Part shown: piece by piece, positions 1 to 6,934 of the stretch | How positions within the stretch are numbered: the first letter of the stretch is position 1 | Layout of the letters: each line of letters begins with the position of its first letter | Assembly: GCA_023409435.1 (NCBI GenBank) | Contig: JAEYHP010000185.1 | Span: forward strand, 1 to 20,041 | DNA length: 20,041 nt | Direction of reading: 5' to 3' | DNA from: Bacillota bacterium | GTDB lineage: Bacteria > Bacillota > Clostridia > Christensenellales > CAG-138 | Translations under genes and position numbers: made by a program | The notes under the pieces: model-generated | Told to the model about the DNA's origin: nothing | Database searches by the model: none | The model's input: only the letters and a program-made list of their open reading frames with translations

Positions 1-1622
1 AAGTCAACGTGCCCTATGTGGGCGGCGGGTTCGGCGGGAAAAGCGGCATCCATCTGGAGCCGTTGGTCGGCCTTCTTTCCAAAGCCGCGGGCGGGCGGCC
101 GGTCAAGCTCATCCCCATCCGGGAGGAGGAGTGCGCGACGCTTCCCTGCAGACAGGGTCTTTTTGCCCGCATCAAGACGGGGGTTACAAAGGAAGGGCGC
201 ATCATCGCAGAAGAGGTGGAGTACCTCTGGGACGCGGGCGCATATGCGGATTACGGCGTCAATATCGGCAGGGCGGGCGCGGTCACGGGCTGCGGGCCGT
301 ATGATATCGAGAACGTGAAGGTGGACTCAAAGACAGTCTACACCAACCACATATTCGGCACTGCGTACCGCGGGTTCGGCCATCCGGAGGTGTTTTTCGG
401 CATCGAGCGCCAGCGGGATCTCTTAGCCAAGGCGCTCAACATGGACCCGATGGAATTCCGGCTAAAAAACCTGTTGATGCCCGGCAGCAAGACCATCACG
501 GGCGAACTCATCACCGAGCATACCGGCAGGGTGGATCTGTGCCTCAAGCAGGTTACGGAGGCGATTGGCCTAAATATCCCCTACACGCCCGAACAGAAAG
601 AGGAATTTGAAAAGACGGGCAAATATCGCGCAAAGGCGGCGGTGGTGCTGCAGAAATCGCCCGCCATCCCCACCTGGTGCGCAACATCGGCTCTGGTGCA
701 GATGAACGAAGACGGCACGGTGCGCTTAAGCGTGGGCGGCGTGGATTACGGGCAGGGCACCTATACGGTCATGCAGCAGATCGTGGCCGAGCGGCTGCAC
801 ATTCCCATCGAAAAGATCGCGGTCTCCCCTGCAATCAACACGAACTTAAGCCCGTACGACTGGCAGACGGTCGCCAGCCGCATGACGGTGCTGTGCGGCA
901 ACGCGGTGTGCGAGGCATGCGACGATCTGAAAGAGCAGATCATGGAGATGGGCAGCGTCATACTGCGCGCGGCCAAGCATGAGATCGCGCTCGGGGAGGA
1001 GTGCATCTATGTCAAACAAAACCCGCACCAGCGGGTGCCGCTATACAAGCTCGCCATGGGATACACGTTTGAAAACGGCAACGCCATAGGCGGCCCGCTG
1101 ATCGGCCGGGGCAAGGCGATCGCGCAGGGGCTCACCACGCTGGATGCGGAAACGGGGCAAGGCAAGACCGCGCTGGACTGGACATACGGCGCGCATGCCG
1201 TGGAGATCGAGGTGGATACGAACACCGGCGATATCGACATCTTGCATATGGTGAGTTCTCTCGATATCGGCCAGGTCATGAACGAGGCCCTCCTGCGCGG
1301 GCAGGTGGTGGGCGGAGCACTCCAGGGCATAGGCACCGCGTTTTCCGAGGCGGTGTATTACGATGAAAAAGGCCGCCTGCTCACAAGAAACTTTACGGAC
1401 TATAAGATCCCCACGTTCCGGGACGTCCCCCACAAGGTGGAGGTGCTGAGCGTGGAAACCCCGCAGCAGGACGGCCCATACGGCGCGCGCGGCTGCGGCG
1501 AACATCCGCTGATTTCGGTGACCGCGGTACTCGCGAACGCGCTTGCGAACGCGACCGGCGCCGAATTCTACAGCCTTCCCCTTTCAGCAGACAGGGTATA
1601 TCACAAGTTGCACGGCAAATAG
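1..1622 (+). CDS. Xanthine dehydrogenase-family molybdopterin-binding subunit, 5'-truncated by window
   Basis: This is the C-terminal ~540 residues of a molybdenum hydroxylase large subunit; the frame is open to the window edge, so the start lies upstream. The family hydroxylates purines or aldehydes at a Mo-pterin centre, passing electrons to FeS and FAD partners that must be encoded elsewhere, probably upstream. Seen: the GGGFGGK cofactor loop (nt 21-41), an AYRGFGHPE segment whose Arg (nt 369-371) matches the substrate-orienting Arg of xanthine dehydrogenases, a VDYGQGT glycine-rich motif, and GARGCGEHP near the end, whose Glu (nt 1500-1502) matches the catalytic base. The residue after GGGFGGK is Ser, where classical xanthine dehydrogenases have a substrate-binding Glu, so the substrate need not be xanthine. 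The following nucleobase permease supports a purine role. Family certain, substrate not. Confidence 0.93.
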   Translation, partial: VNVPYVGGGFGGKSGIHLEPLVGLLSKAAGGRPVKLIPIREEECATLPCRQGLFARIKTGVTKEGRIIAEEVEYLWDAGAYADYGVNIGRAGAVTGCGPYDIENVKVDSKTVYTNHIFGTAYRGFGHPEVFFGIERQRDLLAKALNMDPMEFRLKNLLMPGSKTITGELITEHTGRVDLCLKQVTEAIGLNIPYTPEQKEEFEKTGKYRAKAAVVLQKSPAIPTWCATSALVQMNEDGTVRLSVGGVDYGQGTYTVMQQIVAERLHIPIEKIAVSPAINTNLSPYDWQTVASRMTVLCGNAVCEACDDLKEQIMEMGSVILRAAKHEIALGEECIYVKQNPHQRVPLYKLAMGYTFENGNAIGGPLIGRGKAIAQGLTTLDAETGQGKTALDWTYGAHAVEIEVDTNTGDIDILHMVSSLDIGQVMNEALLRGQVVGGALQGIGTAFSEAVYYDEKGRLLTRNFTDYKIPTFRDVPHKVEVLSVETPQQDGPYGARGCGEHPLISVTAVLANALANATGAEFYSLPLSADRVYHKLHGK

Positions 1623-1768
1623 CCGCTTGTGACGGCGGAACGGGAAAGGCACTGGGCAAATCAAAAGGGAATGGGGGGGATTGCGGCAGAAAATCGATGG
1701 TTCTTTGTTCGTACAACGGAGGGTCCACAACCACAGTAGCCCCAATATTTTAAGAGAGGTGAAACGAT

Positions 1769-3148
1769 ATGGCAAAGGATCCGAAAAAAGCGGCTGAGAT
1801 CGGCTATTTGCCGGATGAGACCCCATCGCTAGGCAAGCTGATCGTGTTCGCGTTCCAGCAGGTGCTCGTCATGTTCCCCGCCACGGTGACGGTGGCGCTG
1901 CTTACGGGGTTCCATGTATCCACCACCATATTCGCAAGCGGTCTTGCCACCATCAGCTTTTTGCTGATCACCCGCGGCAAGATCCCTCTGTACTACGGCT
2001 CAAGCTTCTCTTATATCGCGGCGATTGTGAGCGTAACAGGCGGCGTTGGCTTCGGCCAGCTCGCGCCGGACACGCTGATATCGCAGGCACAGTTCGGCAT
2101 TATATGCTCCGGTTTGGTTTCCATACTCGCGGGCCTTATCGTCAACCGGTTCGGCATGGAGAAGATTGAAAAAGTATTGCCGCCCACAATCACAGGTTCC
2201 ATCGCCATGATCATAGGGCTTTCGCTCGCGGGCACCGCCCTTACCCAGGCGATTACGGACCCGGCCATACCCGGCCTCATGCCGGGCAGCGCGGTGATCG
2301 TGGCGCTTGTGACGCTGCTTGCCACAATCCTGTTCTCCGTATACCTCAAAGGCGTGCTGGGCCAGCTCCCCATACTCTTCGGCATCCTGGTGGGGTATGT
2401 AGTGGCGATCCCGTTTGGTCTTGTGGATTTCTCCACGGTGTGGACGGGTACGGTCATTTCCGTGCCGCACTTCACGCTGCCCGCCCCCAACTGGATGGCG
2501 GTGCTTGCCATCATGCCCATCGCGCTTGCGACCATACCCGAATCCGCCGCGCATCTGTTCCAGCTTGACATCTATGTAAACGACCTGGCCAAGAAAAAGG
2601 GCAAGGGCGTATACAAGATCGCGGATAAGCTGGGGCTTAACCTGATCGGCGACGGTATGGGCGATATCGTATCGTCTCTGTTTGGCGGCCCTGCGGGCAC
2701 CAACTACGGCGAGAACATCTCCACCATGGCCATCACGAAAAACTTCTCTTCAAAAATGCTGGGCATGGCGGCCATCATCGCAATCGTGCTCTCATTCCTG
2801 ACGCCTCTCTCTAACGCCGTGAACACCGTGCCCGCCGCCGTTATCAACGGCGCGTGCATCTTCCTGTTTGGCGTCATCGCTGCGCAGGGCGTCGCGATCA
2901 TGATCAATCAGAACGTGGATCTGTTCAACGCCCGCAACCTTGCCGTTATATCCGTCATATTCGTTATCGGCTTGGGCGGAAACTATGGGTTTGCAGGCGG
3001 CATGATCCCGGTGTTCGGCGCGAAGCTTCCTGCCATCGCCACCGCGGCGGTAGTGGGAATCCTGCTCAACCTGATACTCTCCATCGGAACAGGCGCAAGC
3101 AAGAAGAAGGAGAAAGCTCCGGCGCAGGCCAAGGGCGTTGCTTCCTAA
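1769..3148 (+). CDS. NCS2-family nucleobase permease (uracil/xanthine type)
   Basis: A 459-residue integral membrane protein of the nucleobase-cation symporter 2 (NAT) family, importing uracil, xanthine or a related base with protons. ATG start 1769 follows AGAGGTG with normal spacing. Hydrophobic segments fill the chain as expected for the 14-span fold. The helix-8 acidic residue is present in TIPESAAHL (E258), and the signature stretch after GTNYG reads ENISTMAITK (315-324). This fits the family pattern [QEP]-N-x-G-x4-T-[RKG], except that Ser replaces Gly at the fourth position. The GTNYGEN context is closer to UraA-like uracil permeases than to typical xanthine permeases. The C-terminus is a charged Lys-rich tail. 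It lies 146 bp after the hydroxylase subunit on the same strand; no feature was recognised in that gap. Specificity cannot be fixed from sequence. Confidence 0.92.
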   Translation: MAKDPKKAAEIGYLPDETPSLGKLIVFAFQQVLVMFPATVTVALLTGFHVSTTIFASGLATISFLLITRGKIPLYYGSSFSYIAAIVSVTGGVGFGQLAPDTLISQAQFGIICSGLVSILAGLIVNRFGMEKIEKVLPPTITGSIAMIIGLSLAGTALTQAITDPAIPGLMPGSAVIVALVTLLATILFSVYLKGVLGQLPILFGILVGYVVAIPFGLVDFSTVWTGTVISVPHFTLPAPNWMAVLAIMPIALATIPESAAHLFQLDIYVNDLAKKKGKGVYKIADKLGLNLIGDGMGDIVSSLFGGPAGTNYGENISTMAITKNFSSKMLGMAAIIAIVLSFLTPLSNAVNTVPAAVINGACIFLFGVIAAQGVAIMINQNVDLFNARNLAVISVIFVIGLGGNYGFAGGMIPVFGAKLPAIATAAVVGILLNLILSIGTGASKKKEKAPAQAKGVAS

Positions 3149-3177
3149 AGAAGCATAAAAAAACAATAGGCAAAGAA

Positions 3178-3203
3178 AAGCCGTGTCGGAAACGACACGG
3201 CTT
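3178..3203 (-). terminator. Hairpin with GAAA/TTTC loop, terminator-like on the minus strand
   Basis: A perfect 11-bp stem (AAGCCGTGTCG paired with CGACACGGCTT). On the plus strand the tail is only CTTCAATG. On the minus strand the stem is followed by TTTTCTTTG, a better U-tract, so it would stop transcription coming from the lysR side. Its position 30 bp after the permease stop also allows weaker use as a plus-strand 3' end. Confidence 0.55.
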
Positions 3204-3493
3204 CAATGTGTCGAAAACTCCTTGGGGGTTCGGGGGCCGCTTTCGCAGTTCGCAATGGTTGCACCCCTTACGGGCGGTGCTCCCTTACTCACTGACCTTC
3301 CGCCTCGCTTTTTCTGCCACTGGCAGCGCTCGGCTCCGGCTCCTGGAGGCTTCCAACCGCCGCCAGCGACAGGCGCGGTGGCGGCGGAAGGCCTTGCGGG
3401 GCAAGGCTTTCCTTGCAGGAACAACCGACCGTGCCGTAGGCGCAGGTTGTTCCTGTAATCTTCGAAAAAGTGTCGCAAGACACTTTTTCGACA

Positions 3494-3531
3494 AGCAAAA
3501 GCCGGGTCGGACACGACGCGGCTTTTTGCTT
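3494..3531. terminator. Bidirectional rho-independent terminator between permease and lysR
   Basis: The stem AAGCAAAAGCCG / CGGCTTTTTGCTT is continued by GTCG / CGAC around a GACA loop, with one G-G mismatch and one extra T. Both strands show a T-run inside the lower stem (CGGCTTTTT on plus, CGGCTTTTG on minus). It lies 10 bp from the lysR stop codon and is the natural end for lysR, and for any permease read-through. Confidence 0.75.
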
Positions 3532-3540
3532 GCTCCTGTC

Positions 3541-4419
3541 TCAGTTTGGATTGGCTTTGCACAGCGCAATAAAATCCCGTGCCGATCTGGTCAGGAATTT
3601 GTTTTTATGATAGAGGATAGAAAGCGACCGGTTGAATGTAATGTCCTTTAATATCAGCTGCCGGATATGGCGCTGCTCCAGGGCCGGTTTCACCAACCGG
3701 TACGGCAGCACGGAAAGGCCGTGTCCTGCGGCGACAGCCTCTACGATGGCCTGGGTGCTGATGCTTTCCCAGATCGGCGTGATGGAAATATTGTGGATCA
3801 GCAGGGCGCTCTCGAACAATTCCCTTGTGCCGCTTCCTTTTTCCCGCAATACAAAGTCACAGTCCCGGATCTGTTCCACATCCAGCGGACCCGACAGGGC
3901 GAGTTCGTGCCGGTTCCCGCAAATCAGAACCATTTCATCCTCCATAAACTGCTCGCCGATCAGATGCTCGCTATGGACGCATCCTTCGATCAGCGCAAAA
4001 TCAATTTCGTTATCCAGAACCCTCCTTTCGATTTTCTCGGAATCCTCAATCGTCACATATACCGTAACGCCCGGGTTGGATTGGCGGAACAATGAGACGT
4101 ACTGCGGAAGCAGGCAGGTACCGATTGTGACGCTCGCGCCTATATGGATGGGGCCAAGCGCATCCCACTCCCGGATACCGCTTTCCAGCTGCTCGCTGAG
4201 CGAGACGATCTGTGTCGCATAATTTAAAAACTGCCTGCCAGGCTCCGTCAAATATAGCTTTCTCGAGATCCGGTCGAACAGCTTGATATCATACTTCTCT
4301 TCCAATTCCCGGATAGCAAGGCTGACCGTAGGCTGCGCGAGAAAAAGCTTGTCTGCTGCCGCCGTAACGCTCTTATATTTACAAACCGCAATGAATATGG
4401 ACAGATGCCGTAAAGTCAT
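3541..4419 (-). CDS. LysR-family transcriptional regulator
   Basis: A 292-residue LysR-type regulator, standard length. Residues 1-60 form the winged helix-turn-helix, including SVTAAADKLFLAQPTVSLAIRELE, followed by the linker helix. Residues ~90-290 form the two-lobed effector-binding domain. The ATG at 4419 is preceded by AAAGG at a 9-nt spacing, and a TATAAT -10 box lies at 4452-4457 on the minus strand. It diverges from the gene at 4542 with an AT-rich control region between, the usual arrangement for a LysR that controls its divergent neighbour. The neighbours are a TSUP exporter and DUF1634, so an anion such as sulfite, a sulfonate or an organic acid may be the effector; that is inference. 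The effector cannot be named from sequence. Confidence 0.93.
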   Translation of the reverse strand: MTLRHLSIFIAVCKYKSVTAAADKLFLAQPTVSLAIRELEEKYDIKLFDRISRKLYLTEPGRQFLNYATQIVSLSEQLESGIREWDALGPIHIGASVTIGTCLLPQYVSLFRQSNPGVTVYVTIEDSEKIERRVLDNEIDFALIEGCVHSEHLIGEQFMEDEMVLICGNRHELALSGPLDVEQIRDCDFVLREKGSGTRELFESALLIHNISITPIWESISTQAIVEAVAAGHGLSVLPYRLVKPALEQRHIRQLILKDITFNRSLSILYHKNKFLTRSARDFIALCKANPN

Positions 4420-4541
4420 AATACAAGCCTTTCATAATAAAATATAAATACATTATATCATTCTATACTATTTTACTTTAAAAAATGTAAAGAATACAAT
4501 AGATATTGGAGCTACATCAAATACTAGGCAATGGAGGCTTT
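4420..4541. promoter_or_regulatory. Divergent AT-rich promoter region between lysR and the 4542 gene
   Basis: On the plus strand, TTTACT (4472-4477) and TACAAT (4495-4500) are separated by exactly 17 bp, a good housekeeping-type promoter. It predicts a start of transcription near 4507. On the minus strand, TATAAT (4452-4457) serves lysR, with no clear -35 box. TTTAC (4472-4476) and GTAAA (4487-4491) form an inverted pair over the plus-strand promoter, a plausible LysR-type operator (T-N-A dyad), not proven. The region is far richer in A+T than the flanking genes. Confidence 0.6.
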
Positions 4542-5072
4542 ATGACGTTATCTGTTCATCATCGCCTGTTGGCGGTCGTTATCAACGATGAAAACGGCCG
4601 CATGGCATGCAGGATACAGCGCCTCAGTTTTTGGAGCGCCCAAAATGAGATATATGCCTCCGGAAATAAGCTGGCATATACCACAGATATTCTTGCAGGC
4701 CTCTCGTCCGCGGTTGATGATCAGGCAAAACAGCGCAGGTATGTCGCATATTGTGCCAGGGATCAATCAAAGGTTGTGGCGTCCGCATCGCCGGAATATG
4801 CGAAGAGTCAATCTTTGCTGCCCGTGCTGAGGACTCCCCGCGTAGGCGCGTTGAAGATATGTTCCAAATATGGAGAACTCGAAATCAGGCGGGCCGGTCA
4901 AAAAGAACTCGTCATAAGCGGCATGCAGGGAAAGACAGGGCATATTTACCTGTCGCCGCTGTCGGGCGTTTCCTCAATACGCTGGGATGCAATGCCCAGC
5001 ATGGAATTCGGGGCCGTGCTCCTCGCGTTTATCGGCTACATGCTGCGTGAGGATGAGGCTTGCTTGGTGTGA
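4542..5072 (+). CDS. Hypothetical protein, 176 aa, no family recognised
   Basis: I do not recognise this protein. ATG 4542 is preferred because GGAGG sits at 4533-4537 and the predicted transcription start (~4507) rules out the upstream in-frame TTG at 4506. It has no signal peptide. It is a mixed alpha/beta soluble protein with alternating hydrophobic strands (RLLAVVINDENG, ELEIRRAGQKELVISG, TGHIYLSPL) and ends in a hydrophobic helix, FGAVLLAFIGYML (156-168), followed by acidic residues. A barrel closed by a buried C-terminal helix would recall the tubby/LURP-one-like fold, but this is only a shape resemblance. It is the first gene after the divergent lysR promoter and lies 82 bp upstream of the TSUP exporter, so it probably shares their regulation. 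Confidence 0.7.
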   Translation: MTLSVHHRLLAVVINDENGRMACRIQRLSFWSAQNEIYASGNKLAYTTDILAGLSSAVDDQAKQRRYVAYCARDQSKVVASASPEYAKSQSLLPVLRTPRVGALKICSKYGELEIRRAGQKELVISGMQGKTGHIYLSPLSGVSSIRWDAMPSMEFGAVLLAFIGYMLREDEACLV

Positions 5073-5154
5073 AAGCATCAATATCCTAAGCCCTCAAGTA
5101 TCAACACTCCGGCTGTTGCGCGCAACGGATGGAATATTTTGCAAGGAGGATTGC

Positions 5155-5991
5155 ATGTTCACAATTATCGCACTCGAAATACTTCTGATCTGTATCGGCG
5201 CAGGCTTTCTGGGGTCGCTTTTGGGGCTGGGCGGAGGCATCATTGTAACGCCTGTGCTTACGCTGATGTTTGGGCTGGATATCAGATACGCTATCGGGGC
5301 CAGCATCGTATCCGTCATCGCCACCTCCAGCGGCGCGGCGGTCGCCTATCTCAAGGACAGGCTTACAAATGTCAGGATCGGCATGTTTCTTGAAATCGGC
5401 ACGACGCTTGGCGCCATTACCGGCGCATACTTAAGCGGTCTCATCGACCCCAAGTATTTATACATTATATTTGGCCTTCTGCTGCTTTACTCGGCTGTGA
5501 TAATGCTTAAAAAGACCAACACGGAGCTTCCGCAAAACGTGCAAGGGCATCCCATGGCGGAAAAGCTCGGCCTCAACGGCGAGTATTATGACAAACTGCT
5601 CAGGCAGCAGGTGGTTTATAAGGTGGACGGCGTATATGGCGGCCTGGGCATGATGTATGGGGCAGGCGTCGTTTCAGGTTTGCTGGGCATCGGAAGCGGC
5701 ATTTTTAAGGTCATGGCGATGGATCTGTGCATGAAGCTGCCGCTCAAAGTTTCCAGCGCCACCAGCAACTTTATGATCGGCGTTACGGCTGCGGCCAGCG
5801 CTGGTGTATATTTCTTAAGAGGCGATATTGATCCGAAGATCGCGGCGCCCGTCGCATTGGGCGTTTTGCTGGGCGCAACGGTAGGCACGCGCGTCATGCA
5901 GCGTTTAAAGAGCAAGACGATCCGGCTGATTTTTGTGCCGGTGCTTGCGTTTGTGTCGATTCAGATGATCGTGAAAGGAATAGGGCTGTAA
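5155..5991 (+). CDS. TSUP (TauE/SafE) family sulfite/organoanion exporter
   Basis: A 278-residue membrane protein of the TauE/SafE family, which moves sulfite, sulfoacetate or related anions across the membrane. ATG 5155 is chosen because AAGGAGG ends 7 nt upstream; longer in-frame extensions have no such site and would not begin with a membrane segment. The family's internal duplication is visible: SLLGLGGGIIVTP (21-33) in the first half is echoed by SGLLGIGSGIFKV in the second half. A long hydrophilic loop (~118-165) separates the halves and joins two membrane-spanning bundles. The stop codon overlaps the start of the DUF1634 gene by one base (TAATG), so the pair is translationally linked. 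The transported anion is not identifiable. Confidence 0.93.
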   Translation: MFTIIALEILLICIGAGFLGSLLGLGGGIIVTPVLTLMFGLDIRYAIGASIVSVIATSSGAAVAYLKDRLTNVRIGMFLEIGTTLGAITGAYLSGLIDPKYLYIIFGLLLLYSAVIMLKKTNTELPQNVQGHPMAEKLGLNGEYYDKLLRQQVVYKVDGVYGGLGMMYGAGVVSGLLGIGSGIFKVMAMDLCMKLPLKVSSATSNFMIGVTAAASAGVYFLRGDIDPKIAAPVALGVLLGATVGTRVMQRLKSKTIRLIFVPVLAFVSIQMIVKGIGL

Positions 5992-6398
5992 TGAAAAAGA
6001 CAGGTTCCGAATCCGTTCAGACGGACACTCTTCCCGCCGAAAAAAGCAGCAAAATTGAGGATGTGGAGATCATCATCGGCAAGCTGCTGCAAATCGGCGT
6101 CATAGCCAGCGCAGTTGTCATGCTGGCCGGCCTCATCATGTTTCTGGTTACAGGAAACGGCGGGTATCCCAACGGCGCATTTCCGACCGATCTGCTGGTG
6201 GTATTTCGGGACGTTGCAGCCCTGAAACCCTATGCGGTTATTCTGACGGGCCTGTTTCTGCTGATACTTACCCCGGTGTTCCGGGTGGGCGTTTCTATCC
6301 TTGTGTTCCTGAAAGAAAAGGATTATCTCTACGTTAAAATCACCACGGCCGTTTTCATCATACTGCTTATAAGCTTCGTGCTGGGCAAGGTGGAATGA
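5991..6398 (+). CDS. DUF1634 domain membrane protein, TSUP partner
   Basis: A 135-residue protein matching DUF1634, a small membrane family typically encoded directly after TSUP exporters. The N-terminal ~25 residues are polar (KKTGSESVQT...). Three hydrophobic helices follow, at ~30-52, ~80-100 and ~110-132, with the VEIIIGKLLQIGV and FPTDLLVVFRDVAALKP segments between. Its ATG shares one base with the TSUP stop codon, and a GAAAGGAA ribosome binding site lies inside the TSUP gene. The role is unknown; a stabilising or regulatory subunit of the exporter is inferred from the constant pairing. Confidence 0.88.
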   Translation: MKKTGSESVQTDTLPAEKSSKIEDVEIIIGKLLQIGVIASAVVMLAGLIMFLVTGNGGYPNGAFPTDLLVVFRDVAALKPYAVILTGLFLLILTPVFRVGVSILVFLKEKDYLYVKITTAVFIILLISFVLGKVE

Positions 6399-6452
6399 GA
6401 ACAAAAGGCGTGCAGGAGAAAAACCGGGATAATCATAAAAGCCTATAAAAAG

Positions 6453-6480
6453 AGCCGCATCGCTTTTTCGATGCGGCTTT
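6453..6480. terminator. Bidirectional terminator between DUF1634 and perR
   Basis: AGCCGCATCG (6453-6462) pairs perfectly with CGATGCGGCT (6469-6478) around a CTTTTT loop. The plus-strand tail is TTTG. The minus-strand tail is CTTTTTATAGG, so it ends both the TSUP/DUF1634 operon and the convergent katA-perR operon. Confidence 0.85.
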
Positions 6481-6506
6481 GCCACAGTTTTGGGAACCCT
6501 TCCATT

Positions 6507-6911
6507 TTACTCCGGGGGAGTCTCTTCTTTCTTTTGACGGCAGTCGGGGCAAAGCCCCTCGAACACGGTCAAATGCTGGACGATTTCATAACCGGTTTCT
6601 TCCGAAAGGCGGCGGTCCAGTTCGTCGCTGTATGGAACGGGCGCGTCGCTCACTTTGCCGCACCGCACGCAGCGTATATGATAGTGCGGTTCCATACGCC
6701 AGTCGAAGCGGTCCACGCCGGGTACGACAACATGGCGGATCTCACCGCTATCAGCCAAAAGGTTCAGGTTCCTGTAAACCGTTCCGCGGCTGATTTTCGG
6801 ATCGTCTCCCCGCACATGCAGGTAGATTTGATCGGCAGTGAGATGGTCCGTATGCGTCCTGACCGCTTCAAAAACCATCTTCCGCTGCTTAGTGCTTCGC
6901 CGGGACTTCAT
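6507..6911 (-). CDS. perR: PerR-type peroxide sensor of the Fur family
   Basis: A 134-residue Fur-family repressor. ATG 6911 is preferred over the in-frame GTG at 6920, because the GGAG site lies 9 nt before the ATG and touches the GTG. The winged helix is in residues 1-80 (TADQIYLHV, SRGTVYRNLNLL). The PerR-type regulatory metal ligands are visible: a His before TADQIY, Asp in DRFDWR, HYH, and an Asp in YSDELD. The structural zinc site is formed by CVRC and CPDC. Known PerR proteins release DNA when peroxide oxidises the metal-binding histidines, derepressing catalase. Its gene begins only 23 bp after katA on the same strand, so sensor and target enzyme are co-transcribed and probably autoregulated. 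The tail KKEETPPE is unremarkable. Confidence 0.9.
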   Translation of the reverse strand: MKSRRSTKQRKMVFEAVRTHTDHLTADQIYLHVRGDDPKISRGTVYRNLNLLADSGEIRHVVVPGVDRFDWRMEPHYHIRCVRCGKVSDAPVPYSDELDRRLSEETGYEIVQHLTVFEGLCPDCRQKKEETPPE

Positions 6912-6934
6912 CCGCTGCACACTCCAAGAAAAGT

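Larger units (their letters stand above)
3178..3531. repeat. Structured intergenic repeat element made of consecutive hairpins
   Basis: A gene-free stretch between two converging genes, made almost wholly of hairpins: 3178-3188/3193-3203 (11 bp, GAAA loop), 3357-3365/3379-3387 (9 bp), 3386-3397/3401-3412 (12 bp with one G-T pair), 3417-3426/3445-3454 (10 bp), 3462-3474/3479-3491 (13 bp, GCAA loop) and 3494-3531. The core is bounded by a 9-bp inverted pair, TGTCGAAAA at 3209-3217 and TTTTCGACA at 3485-3493. GC-rich composition contrasts with the AT-rich intergenic DNA near 4450. Open frames cross it on both strands, but they are low-complexity Arg/Pro/Ala-rich and lack ribosome binding sites. 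It resembles dispersed non-coding repeats in Clostridia rather than a gene; copy number is unknown from this window. Confidence 0.7.

Noticed and set aside
3462..3491. Perfect 13-bp hairpin with GCAA loop considered as a terminator
   Set aside because: There is no T-run after the stem on either strand, since the T-run lies inside the stem; treated as part of the repeat element instead.
3209..3493. Insertion sequence remnant
   Set aside because: A 9-bp terminal inverted pair exists, but no transposase fragment and no clear target-site duplication are visible, so only a generic repeat is called.
3203..3569. Open frames on both strands through the 3178-3531 hairpin region
   Set aside because: They are Arg/Pro/Ala-rich, overlap one another in several frames, lack ribosome binding sites and are explained by the GC-rich inverted repeats.
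4987..5154. N-terminally extended start for the TSUP exporter
   Set aside because: The extension overlaps the end of the 4542-5072 gene, has no ribosome binding site and would put a polar tail before the first membrane helix; ATG 5155 has AAGGAGG at good spacing.
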